DNA of 64,000 bases from Acidimicrobiales bacterium (GTDB lineage: Bacteria; Actinomycetota; Acidimicrobiia; Acidimicrobiales; SZUA-35): assembly GCA_028285495.1 (NCBI GenBank), contig JANQPB010000001.1, forward strand, positions 1-64,000, given 5' to 3'. The position numbers and the translations under genes are program-made. A model generated the notes under the pieces. The model saw only the letters and a list, made by a program, of their open reading frames with translations, was not told the origin of the DNA and did no database searches. Shown piece by piece: positions 33,138 to 42,856 of the stretch (its first letter is position 1; each line of letters starts with the position of its first letter).

Positions 33138-35267
33138 ATGTCGGCCGATCCCGTTGCCACCCTGCTCGACCCCTGGACCGGTCCCTTCGGCGGCGTTCCG
33201 CCGTGGGACGCCGTCGACCCGGACGCCTTCACCACGGCCTTCCACCAGGCCATCGACGCCGCCGAGCGTGAGCTCGAGGCCATCGCCGCCGATGACGAGC
33301 CGCCGACGTTCGACAACGTCGTCGCCGCCTTCGAGCGCCGGGGCCGCACCCTCGATCGGCTCGGAACCCTGTTCGGCGTCCACGCCGCCAACCTCAACGT
33401 CGGGCCGATCCCCGACATCCAGCGGACCGTCGGTCCGCTGCTCACCGCCCACGGCGATCGGGTGGTCCAGGACGAGCGCCTGTTCGCCCGCATCGAGGCG
33501 GTGAGCGAGTCGGTAGCCCAGGCCAACGGCGCCGGCTCGCTCGACGGGCCGGCCCGTCGCCTGCTCGACGATCTCCACCGCCACTTCGTCCGCAACGGGG
33601 CCAGGCTCGACGCCGGGGCCAAGGCGGAGCTGTCCGAGGTCAACCAGCGGCTGGCGGCCCGCTACGTCGAGTTCGCCCAGAACGTGCTGGCCGACGAGGG
33701 TGAGCAGGTCACCTGGATCGAGGACGGGGCCAAGCTGGCCGGCCTGGCCCCGTCGGTGGTCGAGGCGCTGGCGGCCACCGCCGAGGCCAAGGACCACCCC
33801 GGCTTCTGGGCGGTGGCCAACACCCGCTCGGCCATGGACCCGGTGCTGACGATGGCCGACGACCGCCAGCTCCGCGAGCGGGTCTGGCGGGCCTACTACT
33901 CCAGGGGCGAGGGCCGCGGGATCGACGGGCACGGCGCCGGAGCCGGGGCCGACGGGCCGGCCGGCGGCGACAACCGCCCGATCATCGCCGAGATCCTGGC
34001 GCTGCGAGCGACGCGGGCCAGGATCCTCGGCCAGCCGAGCCACGCCCACTGGCGGCTCGAGACCGAGATGGCGGCCACCCCGGACGCAGCGATGGAGCTG
34101 ATGCTCCGGGTGTGGGAGCCGGCGGTCGAGCGGGCCAGAGAGGAGGTGGCGGCGATGGAGGAGCTGGCCGGCCATCCGATCGAGCCGTGGGACCACCGCT
34201 ACTACGCCGAGAAGGTCCGCCGCGAGCGCTACGCCATCGACGCCGCCGAGCTCGAGCCCTACCTCCAGCTGGAGAAGCTGATCGAGGCCATGCTCTGGTG
34301 CGCCGGCGAGCTCTACGGCCTCCGTTTCGAGCTGCTCCCCACCGGGACCGTTCCGGTGTTCCACCCCGACGTGCGGGTGTGGGACGTCCGCAACGCAGCC
34401 GGCGAGCACGTGTCGTTGTGGTACCTCGACCCCTACGCCAGGCCCGGCAAGCTCAGCGGGGCATGGATGAACGCCTACCGGAGCCAGGAGCGCCTCGACG
34501 AGCCGATCACCACCCTGGTGTCCAACAACTCCAACTTCGTGAAGCCAGCCGACCCGTCGCAGCCGGTGCTGATCTCGTGGGACGACGCCCGCACCCTGTT
34601 CCACGAGTTCGGGCATGCGCTGCACGGGATGCTGTCGGACGTGACCTACCCGTCGCAGTCGGGCACGTCGGTTCCCCGCGACTACGTCGAGTTCCCGTCG
34701 CAGCTCAACGAGCACTGGCTGTCGACCCACGAGGTGCTGCAGCGGTTCTGCCTGCACCACGAGACCGGCGAGCCGATGCCGCCCGAGCTGATCGAGCGGG
34801 TCCGTGCGGCCGAGAGCTTCAACCAGGGCTTCGACACCGTCGAGTACCTGGCCGCCGCCCTGTACGACATGCGGATCCACCTGCACGCCGGCGACGGCGC
34901 CCATGACGAGGCCGGTGACGGGAGTGATGCGATCGACCCCGAGGCCTTCGAGCGCGAGCTGATGGGTGAGCTGGGGATGCCGGCCCAGATCGTGATGCGA
35001 CACCGGCCGACCCACTTCGCCCACATCTTCTCCGGCGACGGCTATTCCGCCGCCTACTACTCCTACCTGTGGGCCGACGCCCTCACCGCCGACGCGGCCG
35101 AGGCCTTCACCGAGGCCGGCGGCTTCTTCGACGACTCGGTGGCCGAGCGACTGCGGGTCAACGTGCTGTCGGTCGGCGACACCATCGATCCAGCCGAGGG
35201 GTTCCGGGCCTTCCGGGGCCGCGACGTCGACCCCGAGGCACTCCTACGCAAGCGAGGTCTGGTCTGA
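33138..35267 (+). CDS. M3 family peptidase (Dcp/oligopeptidase A type)
   Basis: A 709-residue cytosolic zinc metallopeptidase. HEFGHALH at residues 489-496 supplies the two zinc histidines and catalytic Glu, and EFPSQLNEHW provides the third ligand, in the standard M3A spacing. The C-terminal FAHIFSGDGYSAAYYSYLWADAL is also a family hallmark. It probably removes dipeptides from or cleaves short oligopeptides. The ATG at 33138 lies seven bases after a -10-like TACTGT. The stop overlaps the next start by one base, so the two genes are co-transcribed. Confidence 0.94.
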   Translation: MSADPVATLLDPWTGPFGGVPPWDAVDPDAFTTAFHQAIDAAERELEAIAADDEPPTFDNVVAAFERRGRTLDRLGTLFGVHAANLNVGPIPDIQRTVGPLLTAHGDRVVQDERLFARIEAVSESVAQANGAGSLDGPARRLLDDLHRHFVRNGARLDAGAKAELSEVNQRLAARYVEFAQNVLADEGEQVTWIEDGAKLAGLAPSVVEALAATAEAKDHPGFWAVANTRSAMDPVLTMADDRQLRERVWRAYYSRGEGRGIDGHGAGAGADGPAGGDNRPIIAEILALRATRARILGQPSHAHWRLETEMAATPDAAMELMLRVWEPAVERAREEVAAMEELAGHPIEPWDHRYYAEKVRRERYAIDAAELEPYLQLEKLIEAMLWCAGELYGLRFELLPTGTVPVFHPDVRVWDVRNAAGEHVSLWYLDPYARPGKLSGAWMNAYRSQERLDEPITTLVSNNSNFVKPADPSQPVLISWDDARTLFHEFGHALHGMLSDVTYPSQSGTSVPRDYVEFPSQLNEHWLSTHEVLQRFCLHHETGEPMPPELIERVRAAESFNQGFDTVEYLAAALYDMRIHLHAGDGAHDEAGDGSDAIDPEAFERELMGELGMPAQIVMRHRPTHFAHIFSGDGYSAAYYSYLWADALTADAAEAFTEAGGFFDDSVAERLRVNVLSVGDTIDPAEGFRAFRGRDVDPEALLRKRGLV

Positions 35268-36520
35268 TGGTCGGCGATTCGAGCAGCAACGCCCGTCGTG
35301 ACGTCATCGTCATCGGCGCCGGACCGGCCGGGGCCGCGGCCGGCATCGTCGCCGCCAGGGGCGGTGCGTCGGTCACCGTGTTCGAGAAGGCGCCGTACGG
35401 GCGGGACAAGGTCTGCGGCGACGGGCTGACCCCACGGGCCGTCGGCGCCCTCAACGAGCTCAAGATCGACCTCGACTTCGAGTCGGACGACGGCGCCCAC
35501 CGGATCGACGGCCTGCGCATGATCGCCGGCAAGACCACCCGCGAGCTGGCCTGGCCGGACACCACCCGCTTCCCGCCGTACGGGGCGGTGTGGCCTCGCC
35601 GCCGGCTCGACGCAGCCCTCATCGACGCCGCCACCGACGCCGGGGCCGAGGTCGTGTTCGAGACCGAGGCCCTGCCGATCATCGAGCGCGGTCGGGTGGT
35701 CGGGGTCAAGGCCGGCGGCCAGGAGCACCGGGCCGACCTGGTCATCGTGGCCGCCGGCGCCCCCGGCCAGGTGGCCCGCATGCTCGGGGCCGAACGGGTG
35801 GCCGACGAGCCGTTCGGCCTGGCGATCCGTACCTACGCCGAGAGCCCCCGTCACGCCGACCGCCACCTGGAGGCCTGCCTGACCCTCACCGACGAGAACG
35901 GCGTCGCCGTGCCCGGGTACGGCTGGATGTTCCCGGCCGGCGACGGCACGGTCAACATCGGCGTCGGCGCCCTGTCGACGATGAAGAACTTCAAGCAGCT
36001 GAACCTCAACAAGCTGCTCGGCTCGTACCGGGCCCTCGTCGAGCCGACCTGGCAGATCGGTCCCGACCTGGAGCGACCGCGGGCGTGGCGGCTGCCGATG
36101 AGTGCCCAGAAGCGCCACGGCGCCGGCTGGGTGGCGATCGGCGATGCCGCCGGCCTGGTCAACCCGATGAACGGCGAGGGCATCGACTACGGGCTCGAGT
36201 CGGGGATCCTGGCCTCCGAGCTGTTCCTGGCCGATCCGATGACCGCACCAACCCGCTACGACCAGCTGGTCGGCGAGCGTTTCGACAGCTTCCTGCGCAC
36301 CGGTCGCCGCTTCTCGTTCCTGATCGGGCACCCGTGGATATTGCGATCCGGTTTGCGTCTTGCCGTAGGGACCGACACGATCGCTAGCATCACCCTCGGA
36401 GTCATGGGGAATCTGATCGATTCCGAGACCCCCGGTGCCGCCGGTCGGGTCCTGGGGATCGCAGACAAGGCCCTCGCTTTGGCCGACCCGCTGCTGAGAC
36501 GGACCCGCGCCGCCTCCTGA
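35267..36520 (+). CDS. Geranylgeranyl reductase-family flavoprotein
   Basis: A 417-residue FAD oxidoreductase. DVIVIGAGPAGAAAGIVAARGG is the dinucleotide-binding fold, followed by KVCGDGLTPRAVGAL, the CGDG motif of the GGR family, and GDAAGLVNPMNGEGIDYGLESG for FAD. Relatives reduce prenyl side chains, for example MenJ acting on menaquinone in actinobacteria. The ATG overlaps the peptidase stop (TGATG). Menaquinone reduction is the most plausible role, but polyprenol or archaeal-type lipid reduction cannot be excluded. Confidence 0.88.
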   Translation: MVGDSSSNARRDVIVIGAGPAGAAAGIVAARGGASVTVFEKAPYGRDKVCGDGLTPRAVGALNELKIDLDFESDDGAHRIDGLRMIAGKTTRELAWPDTTRFPPYGAVWPRRRLDAALIDAATDAGAEVVFETEALPIIERGRVVGVKAGGQEHRADLVIVAAGAPGQVARMLGAERVADEPFGLAIRTYAESPRHADRHLEACLTLTDENGVAVPGYGWMFPAGDGTVNIGVGALSTMKNFKQLNLNKLLGSYRALVEPTWQIGPDLERPRAWRLPMSAQKRHGAGWVAIGDAAGLVNPMNGEGIDYGLESGILASELFLADPMTAPTRYDQLVGERFDSFLRTGRRFSFLIGHPWILRSGLRLAVGTDTIASITLGVMGNLIDSETPGAAGRVLGIADKALALADPLLRRTRAAS

Positions 36521-36535
36521 TCCGGAGCGCCCCCC

Positions 36536-38182
36536 TTGAGCCACAACATCTACGAGCTGTTCGCCACCAAGTTCGCCGACGCCATCGATGCTCCCTTCCT
36601 GACCATCCCCCGCGCCGTCGATGCGGCCGGCGGCGACCAGGACGCCGACGGCGACGCGGCCGAGGACCCGCGGGCCGAGCCGGCGCCGGACGACGCCGCG
36701 GCCACCGCCGGGCTGACCACCGAGTCGCTGACCTACCGGCAGGTCGACCAGCGGAGCGTGGCCATGGCCGCCGCCCTGACCGGGGCCGGCGCGACACCGG
36801 GCGACCGGATCGTGGTCCAGGTCGACAAGTCGGCCGACGCCGTTGCCCTCTACCTCGCCTGCCTGCGGGCCGGGCTCGTGTTCGTGCCGCTCAACACCGC
36901 CTACACCCCCGAGGAGGTCGGCTTCTTCCTCGGCGACGCCAACCCGGCCGTCTTCGTGTTCAAGTCGGGTCGGGGCTCCAAGCTGCTCCCGGTGGCCGAG
37001 ATCGCCGACGTGCCGGTCAGCCTCAGCCTCAACAGCCGGGGTGGCGGTTCGCTGGCCGAGGCCGCCGATGCCAACGCCGACGCACCGGCGTCGGTGGTCG
37101 AGCGGGGCCCGGACGACGTGGCCTGCATGGTGTACACCTCCGGCACCACCGGACGGTCGAAGGGGGCCATGCTGACCAACGCCGGCATCGCCACCAACGC
37201 CAGGGCCCTGCATGCGATCTGGCGGTTCCGGCCCGGTGACGTGCTGCTCCACTGCCTGCCGATCTTCCACATCCACGGCCTGTTCGTGGCGCTGCACTGC
37301 GCCATGCTGAACGGCTCCGAGGTGTTGTTCCTGCCCCGCTTCGACGTCGACGACGTCCGAGCCCTGCTGCCCCGGGCCACGGTCATGATGGGCGTGCCGA
37401 CCCACTACGCCCGCCTGCTCGGCCACCCCGACTTCGGGCCGGACGACTGTGCCGACGTCCGGCTGTTCACCTGCGGCTCGGCCCCGCTGTCCGAACCGGT
37501 GTTCCACGAGTTCATCCGCAGGACCGGGCACACGATCTGCGAGCGCTACGGCATGACCGAGACCGGGATCATCGCCTCGAACCCGCCGGAGGGCCAGCGG
37601 ATCGCCGGGACCGTCGGCTTCGCCCTTCCCGAGATGGAGATGCGGGTGGCCGACGAGAAGGACGAGGCGCTCGGCGCCGACGACATCGGCGAGGTCCAGG
37701 TCCGCGGCCCCCACCTGTTCGCCGGCTACTGGGGCCTCGAGAACAGGACCGCCGAGTCCTACACCGGCGACGGGTTCTTCAAGACCGGCGACATCGGCTC
37801 GATGGCGGCCGACGGGCGCCTGACGCTGGCCGGTCGGTCGAGCGACATGATCATCTCCGGGGGCTACAACGTGTACCCAAAGGAGATCGAACTGGCCCTC
37901 GATCAGCTCGACGGGGTCAACGAGAGCGCCGTTGTCGGCCTGGCCCACCCGGACTTCGGGGAGGCGGTGACCGCCTTCGTCGTCGCCGACCCCGGCGGCG
38001 ACGGCGAGCAGCCGGTCGACGAGACCGCACTGCGGGACGGCGTCGAGGACTCGCTGGCCAACTTCAAGAGGCCGAAGCGTTACATCTTCCTCGACGAGCT
38101 GCCCCGCAATTCGATGGGCAAGGTCCAGAAGGCCAGCCTGCGGGAGACCTACGCCGAGCTCTACGGCGACCTCAGGCTGTAG
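36536..38182 (+). CDS. Malonyl-CoA-synthetase-like acyl-CoA ligase
   Basis: A 548-residue ANL-superfamily enzyme. The P-loop is MVYTSGTTGRSKGAM, A5 is CERYGMTETGI, A7 is GFFKTGDIGSMAADG and A10 is PRNSMGKVQKASLR with the catalytic Lys. ALYLACLRAGLVFVPLNTAYT and HCLPIFHIHGLFVALHCAML closely resemble malonyl-CoA synthetase (MatB), so malonate or methylmalonate is the likely substrate. The start is TTG at 36536, 15 bases after the reductase stop with CCGGAGCG upstream. Residues 30-55 are an acidic insert. Confidence 0.85.
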   Translation: MSHNIYELFATKFADAIDAPFLTIPRAVDAAGGDQDADGDAAEDPRAEPAPDDAAATAGLTTESLTYRQVDQRSVAMAAALTGAGATPGDRIVVQVDKSADAVALYLACLRAGLVFVPLNTAYTPEEVGFFLGDANPAVFVFKSGRGSKLLPVAEIADVPVSLSLNSRGGGSLAEAADANADAPASVVERGPDDVACMVYTSGTTGRSKGAMLTNAGIATNARALHAIWRFRPGDVLLHCLPIFHIHGLFVALHCAMLNGSEVLFLPRFDVDDVRALLPRATVMMGVPTHYARLLGHPDFGPDDCADVRLFTCGSAPLSEPVFHEFIRRTGHTICERYGMTETGIIASNPPEGQRIAGTVGFALPEMEMRVADEKDEALGADDIGEVQVRGPHLFAGYWGLENRTAESYTGDGFFKTGDIGSMAADGRLTLAGRSSDMIISGGYNVYPKEIELALDQLDGVNESAVVGLAHPDFGEAVTAFVVADPGGDGEQPVDETALRDGVEDSLANFKRPKRYIFLDELPRNSMGKVQKASLRETYAELYGDLRL

Positions 38183-38257
38183 GCCGGGCGAGCGACGCGA
38201 CCGAGCCGCCCTGCCGGTCGGTCGGCCGAGGAGTCGGCCCCGTCGCCAGCGAGGCGA

Positions 38258-38791
38258 CTACCCGGCGGCCTCGGCCGGTGGCGGTGGTCGGTAGAAGACC
38301 GCGATCTGGCCGACACCTGCGGCCACGCCGAGCACGACCGCGATGGCCAGTCCGGTCCAGCCGTTGAGATCATCGGCCAGGCCGAGGGCCTCGTCGACCG
38401 ACCAGCGACCCGGGCCGAGGCCGGCGATGGCGACGGCGATCAGGCCGACGATGAACGTGTACTCCCAGCCGTTGCCGACGATGAAGAAGCCGGCGCTGCG
38501 GTGCACGGTCCAGCCGGCGACGACCATGACGCCGACGATCCCCGCAGCGGCGAACGACGTGAGCAGACCGAGCGCCAGCAACACGCCGGTGACCATCTCC
38601 ATGGTCGAGGCCAGGTTGGCGTGCAGGCGACCGGGGCGCATGCCCATCGAGTCGAACCAGCCGGCCGTCCCGTCGATACCACCGCCCGAGAACCGCTTGG
38701 CCCAGCCATGGGCGGCGAAGACCAGCCCGATGATGACCCGGAACCCGGCCATCACCGCATCGAACTCGGTCTGCTCCAGCCCCTCGACCAC
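38258..38791 (-). CDS. DoxX-family membrane protein
   Basis: A 177-residue protein with four membrane helices. GFRVIIGLVFAAHGWAKRFSGGG is the DoxX opening, followed by GWFDSMGMRPGRLHANLAST and EMVTGVLLALGLLT. DoxX proteins are associated with oxidoreductases and oxidative stress. It stands alone, convergent with the acyl-CoA ligase and close to the PNPOx-like gene on the same strand (57 bases), so the two may share a transcript. Confidence 0.85.
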   Translation of the reverse strand: MVEGLEQTEFDAVMAGFRVIIGLVFAAHGWAKRFSGGGIDGTAGWFDSMGMRPGRLHANLASTMEMVTGVLLALGLLTSFAAAGIVGVMVVAGWTVHRSAGFFIVGNGWEYTFIVGLIAVAIAGLGPGRWSVDEALGLADDLNGWTGLAIAVVLGVAAGVGQIAVFYRPPPPAEAAG

Positions 38792-38848
38792 CTCGACCTC
38801 CCCTGTCGACCGCTCGCTCGGAACCCGCCGTGGCCGGCCGGGCTTCCC

Positions 38849-39283
38849 CTACGAGCCCGGTCTACCGTAGTCGACCGAGTACCACGTCTCCGGCCGCATC
38901 GAGACGCAGATCATCGACTCGTCGTCGCCGTCCTCGACGTACTGGTCGCCGAGCTCCTTGCCGAGGTACCGCCGGGCCATCGTCCGCACGTCGGCGTCGC
39001 GGTCGACCTGGCGGGTCTCGACGATCGGTCCCTCGACGCTCACGTAGCGGTACGGCACCACCTCGGTCTGCACACACAGGCTGAACCGCCCGGCCCTGGC
39101 CAGGAGGCGGGCCTTGAGCGAGTCGGGGTCGATGAGGATGCTCAGCTCACCGCCGGGTTCGTAGCGGTACCAGATCGGCACGGTCAGCGGCGCCTTCTCC
39201 TTGCGGGCAACCGACAGCACCCCGACGTGAACGGCGGCCAGGAAGGCTTCACGCTCGTCGGTGGTCATCGCCAGATTTGTCAT
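38849..39283 (-). CDS. PNPOx-like split beta-barrel flavin/F420 protein
   Basis: A 144-residue protein of the pyridoxamine 5'-phosphate-oxidase-like fold. REAFLAAVHVGVLSVARKEKAPLTVPIWY and LSILIDPDSLKARLLARAGR are typical of actinobacterial F420- or FMN-binding family members, and VQTEVVPYRYVSVEGPIVE forms the central strands. The substrate is unknown. ATG 39283 (MTNLAM) is the first plausible start; the frame extends far upstream only as antisense to the deacetylase gene. Confidence 0.85.
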   Translation of the reverse strand: MTNLAMTTDEREAFLAAVHVGVLSVARKEKAPLTVPIWYRYEPGGELSILIDPDSLKARLLARAGRFSLCVQTEVVPYRYVSVEGPIVETRQVDRDADVRTMARRYLGKELGDQYVEDGDDESMICVSMRPETWYSVDYGRPGS

Positions 39284-39393
39284 CGAACAACCTCGAGTCG
39301 TTGGTGGTCGCCGACCGCGTCGATCGGTTCCAATACTGGGGGAACGGGGTGGCGTTCTCCAAACCCGATGACGAACGGTCGCGAATTGGGTCC

Positions 39394-39399
39394 TAGCGT
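39394..39399 (+). promoter_or_regulatory. Likely -10 hexamer, leaderless start
   Basis: TAGCGT ends seven bases before ATG 39407 of the PIG-L deacetylase; no ribosome site is present. Confidence 0.55.
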
Positions 39400-39406
39400 G
39401 GTCGAC

Positions 39407-40102
39407 ATGAAGATCCTGTGCATCGCCGCCCACCCCGACGATCTCGACTTCGGTTGCGCCGGATCGGTGGCGGCGTGGGTGTCGGAGGGCCACGAGGTGG
39501 TCTACTGCCTGGTCACCGACGGCCAGGCCGGCGGCTTCGACGCGACGATCAGCCGCGACGAGATGGCCGAGATCCGGCGCCGTGAGCAGACGGAGGCGGC
39601 CAAGCGGGTCGGGGTGACCGAGCTGCACTTCCTCGGGTTCCCCGACGGGGCGGTCGAGGCCACGCTCGAGCTGCGCAAGGCGCTGGCTCGGGTGATCCGG
39701 ATCGTGCGACCCGAGCGGGTGGTGACCCAGTCGCCCGAGCGCAACTACGACCGGATCTACGGCAGTCACCCGGACCACCTGGCCACCGGCGAGGCGGCGA
39801 TGAACGCCGTGTACCCCGACTCGCGCAACGAGTTCGCGTTCCCGGAGCTGATGGACGAGGGCCTGGAGCCCCACACGGTGCCCGAGCTGTGGCTGATCGG
39901 TGGGCCAGACCCGAACGAGCACGTCGACACCACCGACTGGATCGAGGCCAAGATCGAGGCGCTGCTGTGCCACGAGAGCCAGATGCAGCGGCCGGACGAG
40001 ATGCCGAAGATGATCCGGGAGTGGGGCCAGGGCATGGCCGCAGCCGTCGGGCTGCCGGACGGCCACACGGCCGAGCGCTTCCGCACCATCGCTGCGGTCT
40101 AG
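39407..40102 (+). CDS. PIG-L family N-acetyl deacetylase
   Basis: A 231-residue zinc hydrolase. CIAAHPDDLDFGCAGSVA holds the AHPDD metal and catalytic motif and GSHPDHLATGEAA the third ligand. This family includes MshB (mycothiol synthesis), Mca and LmbE-like proteins. The length is shorter than MshB (about 300) and suits a small LmbE-like deacetylase. The start is fixed by a -10-like TAGCGT seven bases upstream. Confidence 0.9.
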   Translation: MKILCIAAHPDDLDFGCAGSVAAWVSEGHEVVYCLVTDGQAGGFDATISRDEMAEIRRREQTEAAKRVGVTELHFLGFPDGAVEATLELRKALARVIRIVRPERVVTQSPERNYDRIYGSHPDHLATGEAAMNAVYPDSRNEFAFPELMDEGLEPHTVPELWLIGGPDPNEHVDTTDWIEAKIEALLCHESQMQRPDEMPKMIREWGQGMAAAVGLPDGHTAERFRTIAAV

Positions 40103-40149
40103 CCGGGGCGCCTCGGCGGCCGAGCCGATTCGCCACGCCACCGCCGGCG

Positions 40150-41394
40150 TCAGCCGAGGATGAACTCGATGCGCCGGTTCTGGGCCCGACCCTCGGCGGT
40201 GTCGTTGTCGGCGATCGGCGACGACTCGCCCTCGCCTCTGGCGGTGAACCGGGTCCGGTCGAGCCCGAGGTCGACGAGACGGTCGACGACGGCCTCGGCC
40301 CGGAGCTGCGACAGGGTGAAGTTCTCGTCGTCCGGTCCGAGATCGTCGGTGTGACCGACGACGGCCACCGGCACGCCGGGCACCGTGCGCAGCAGCTCGG
40401 CCACGGTCGCCAGCACGTCGTTGCTGGTGTCGTCGATCTCGGCCGAGTTCTGGCCGAAGGCGATCGGCTGGGCGGCCAGGGCATCGGTGATCCCCGTGGA
40501 GATCTGGGCCAGCGCCTCCGGCCCGGTGTCGACCGTCACCCCGGACACGTCGACCTCGACGAGGCTGCCGAACCGGTTGGTGATCTCGGCCGGGAGGGCC
40601 TCGAAGCGCTCGTCGCCGGGGCTGGTGGTGCCGGTCAGCACGACCGTGGCCTCGGTCCAGGTGACGTCGCCGACGGTCAGGCCAGACGTGTCGACCGAGC
40701 CGGCGCCCCAGACGGCTTCGCCGGCCTGGGCCAGCTCAACCGCGGAGCCGTCGTCCGGCACGGTTCCGGCGAAGGCCACCGTCCCGTCGACCAGCTCGGC
40801 GGTCAGGGCGACCGGGTCGACCGACGCCTCGCCTTCGGTGACGGAGAACTCGCCATCGGACAACCCGAGCGCTGCGGTGACCGCATCGCGGAGCTGCTCG
40901 GGCCGCTCGTCGCCGAACACCACGTTGCCGCTGACCGACAGCACGCCGCCGTCGAGGGTGGTCGACTCGTCGACGCCGAGCTGGTCGATCACGTTCTCCG
41001 GCCCGTACAGGCCGGCGGCGGCGTCGAGGATCTGGGTGCGAGCACCCTCGTCCGGCACCGCGCCGGTCAGGCTGACCACGTCGCCGGCGACCTCGATGCT
41101 CAGTCGGGCGGCGACGTCACCGAGCTCGGCCGGGGCCTCGCCCTCGGTCGGCAGCAGGTCGGTCGGGGTGGTCGGGTCGACGTCACACGCCCACGAGAAC
41201 AGGACGAGCACGGCGAACAGCACGCCGAGCAGGACGAGGTACATCCAGGTGGTCCGCCCCTCCACCTGGGCGAAGCGAGGCTCGGGGGCCGGCCGTCGCC
41301 GCAGGGACGGGACCATCGGCTCGGCGAGATCGTCGTCGTCGACCTCGTCGTCGTAGTCGCCCTCGTGCTCCTCGTCGACGTAGTAGTCGGTCAT
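40150..41394 (-). CDS. ArfA-like BON/OmpA-domain membrane protein
   Basis: A 414-residue protein. An acidic cytoplasmic tail (DYYVDEEHEGDYDDEVDDDD) precedes one transmembrane helix (about residues 50-70, WMYLVLLGVLFAVLVLFSW). Residues 85-290 hold BON-like repeats (VVSLTGAVPDEGARTQILDA). The C-terminal 110 residues are an OmpA/MotB peptidoglycan-binding domain (VVGHTDDLGPDDENFTLSQL, AQNRRIEFIL). The layout matches mycobacterial ArfA (OmpATb). It probably links the membrane to peptidoglycan. Confidence 0.85.
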   Translation of the reverse strand: MTDYYVDEEHEGDYDDEVDDDDLAEPMVPSLRRRPAPEPRFAQVEGRTTWMYLVLLGVLFAVLVLFSWACDVDPTTPTDLLPTEGEAPAELGDVAARLSIEVAGDVVSLTGAVPDEGARTQILDAAAGLYGPENVIDQLGVDESTTLDGGVLSVSGNVVFGDERPEQLRDAVTAALGLSDGEFSVTEGEASVDPVALTAELVDGTVAFAGTVPDDGSAVELAQAGEAVWGAGSVDTSGLTVGDVTWTEATVVLTGTTSPGDERFEALPAEITNRFGSLVEVDVSGVTVDTGPEALAQISTGITDALAAQPIAFGQNSAEIDDTSNDVLATVAELLRTVPGVPVAVVGHTDDLGPDDENFTLSQLRAEAVVDRLVDLGLDRTRFTARGEGESSPIADNDTAEGRAQNRRIEFILG

Positions 41395-41605
41395 GGGTGG
41401 GCGATGGACTCCTGAGCGCTGGACTCGGTTCGAACTACCGCCGTTCGAGGTCCGGGAGCCCAGCGTAGTCCCCGGGGGCCGACAACCGTCGACAGACCGA
41501 TCCCGGCCAGACGACGGGCACGGCGCCGATGTGGGAGACCGGCGAGGCGGAACCGGGCGGCCCGGACTGGGCGGCCCGGCCGATCCGGCTGATCGGGCGA
41601 CCGGT

Positions 41606-41917
41606 TCAGGCCTCGAGCTCGGGGGCCTCGAGGAACTCGATGAAGATGCACTCGCCGGGGCACTCGGCCGCCGCGTCGATGACCTCGGTCTCGAGCGAGT
41701 TCGGGACCATCGCCAGCTCGGCCGAGCCGCCCGGGTCGTTGAACACCTTGCCGTCCTCGGCGCAGTAGGCGATCCCGTCCTCGAGCAGCACGAAGACCTG
41801 AGGGGCGTGGTCGGTGCAGAGGCCGTCGCCGGTGCAGAGGTCCTGGTCGATCCAGACGCCGAGACGCGACCGTAGGCTGCGCTCGTCTGGGTTGGCCGGG
41901 GCCGGGGAGGTCGCCAT
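41606..41917 (-). CDS. Small [3Fe-4S]-type ferredoxin
   Basis: A 103-residue ferredoxin with Cys28 and Cys34 in DLCTGDGLCTDHAP and Cys86/Cys90 in AAECPGECIFIE, the C-x5-C and distal C-P arrangement of actinobacterial 3Fe-4S ferredoxins that often serve P450s. No P450 is nearby. Acidic residues dominate the middle. A TACCGT hexamer ends seven bases before the ATG. Confidence 0.88.
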   Translation of the reverse strand: MATSPAPANPDERSLRSRLGVWIDQDLCTGDGLCTDHAPQVFVLLEDGIAYCAEDGKVFNDPGGSAELAMVPNSLETEVIDAAAECPGECIFIEFLEAPELEA

Positions 41918-41924
41918 GGCCCCA

Positions 41925-41930
41925 ACGGTA
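41925..41930 (-). promoter_or_regulatory. Likely -10 hexamer, leaderless start
   Basis: Minus-strand TACCGT, seven bases before ATG 41917 of the ferredoxin. Confidence 0.55.
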
Positions 41931-41984
41931 TCCGTCCCCTCCGCCGCGGGGAGTATCGGGCCGGCGGACGGGGCCGTGGGCCGG

Positions 41985-42830
41985 TCAGGCGGGCTGGCCC
42001 AGCCGGTAGGCGGAGGAGTCGATCGTGTTCATGAAGCCCTCCTGGTGGTACTGCCGGACGCCGGCCTCCGCCTCGGCCGCACCGACGGCGACCAGGAGGG
42101 GCAGCAGGTGCTCCTCGCGGGGATGGGCCAGGCGAGCGCTCGGCGCCTCGGCCCAGCGCTCCAACCGGCGACTGCGATCGGCCCCGACGTGGCCGACGAC
42201 CGTCTCGGTGAGCCAGGTGTCGAACTGGCGAGACGGCTCCGTCGCCCCCGACCCGAAGTTGGACAGATCGTGGTAGCTGGGGAAGCCGCTGCCGACGATC
42301 AGGACACCGCGATCACGCAGCGGGGCCAGGGCACGGCCGACGGCCAGGTGGGCGGCGGGGTCGAAGTCCCGCCTGACGGAGAACTGGACCACCGGGACCC
42401 CGGCGTCGGGATAGATCACCGCGAGCGGCACGAAGACCCCGTGGTCGAAACCACGACCCTGGTCCTCGACCTCGACCGGGATGCCGGCACCGGTCAGCAG
42501 CTCGACCACCTCGGCCGCCACCTCGGGTGAGCCGGGGGCCGGGTACTGCAGGTGGTAGGTGAAGTCGGGGAAGCCGCCGTAGTCGTAGAGCATGGGCGGC
42601 GACGGGTGGCTCTGGACCGTGAAGTCGGTGGTCTCCCAGTGGGCCGAGACCATCAGGACCGCACGGGGCACGCCGCCGATCTCGCCGGGGATCGCGGCGA
42701 GCGACTCCTCGAGCGGGGTGAGATCGCCGGGGAGCAGCTCCTTGATCCACGGCCACGGCCCGCCGCCGTGGGAGATGGCGTAGGTGGGCAGGCGGGTGCC
42801 CGTCCGGGTTGGTTGGCCGTTGCCGATCAT
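41985..42830 (-). CDS. LigB-type extradiol dioxygenase (DODA-like)
   Basis: A 281-residue Zn/Fe enzyme of the class III extradiol dioxygenase/DODA group. TYAISHGGGPWPW supplies the first histidine, AVLMVSAHWE the second metal His region, FDHGVFVPLAVIYPDAGVPV and GSGFPSYHDLSNF the remaining catalytic histidines. It probably opens a catechol-like ring or acts as a 4,5-DOPA-dioxygenase-like protein; the substrate is unknown. It is divergent from a MarR regulator with a shared operator. ATG 42830 is the last of three in-frame candidates and gives the normal N-terminus. Confidence 0.85.
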   Translation of the reverse strand: MIGNGQPTRTGTRLPTYAISHGGGPWPWIKELLPGDLTPLEESLAAIPGEIGGVPRAVLMVSAHWETTDFTVQSHPSPPMLYDYGGFPDFTYHLQYPAPGSPEVAAEVVELLTGAGIPVEVEDQGRGFDHGVFVPLAVIYPDAGVPVVQFSVRRDFDPAAHLAVGRALAPLRDRGVLIVGSGFPSYHDLSNFGSGATEPSRQFDTWLTETVVGHVGADRSRRLERWAEAPSARLAHPREEHLLPLLVAVGAAEAEAGVRQYHQEGFMNTIDSSAYRLGQPA

Positions 42831-42856
42831 GTCGCAGCTCCTGGAAGACTTAAGCG

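Noticed and set aside
35063..37948. 961-residue minus-strand open frame
   Set aside because: It is antisense to the reductase and acyl-CoA ligase genes, which have full family motifs. Its composition (VGHEQ, GQRGG runs) is typical of reverse-complement frames in G+C-rich DNA.
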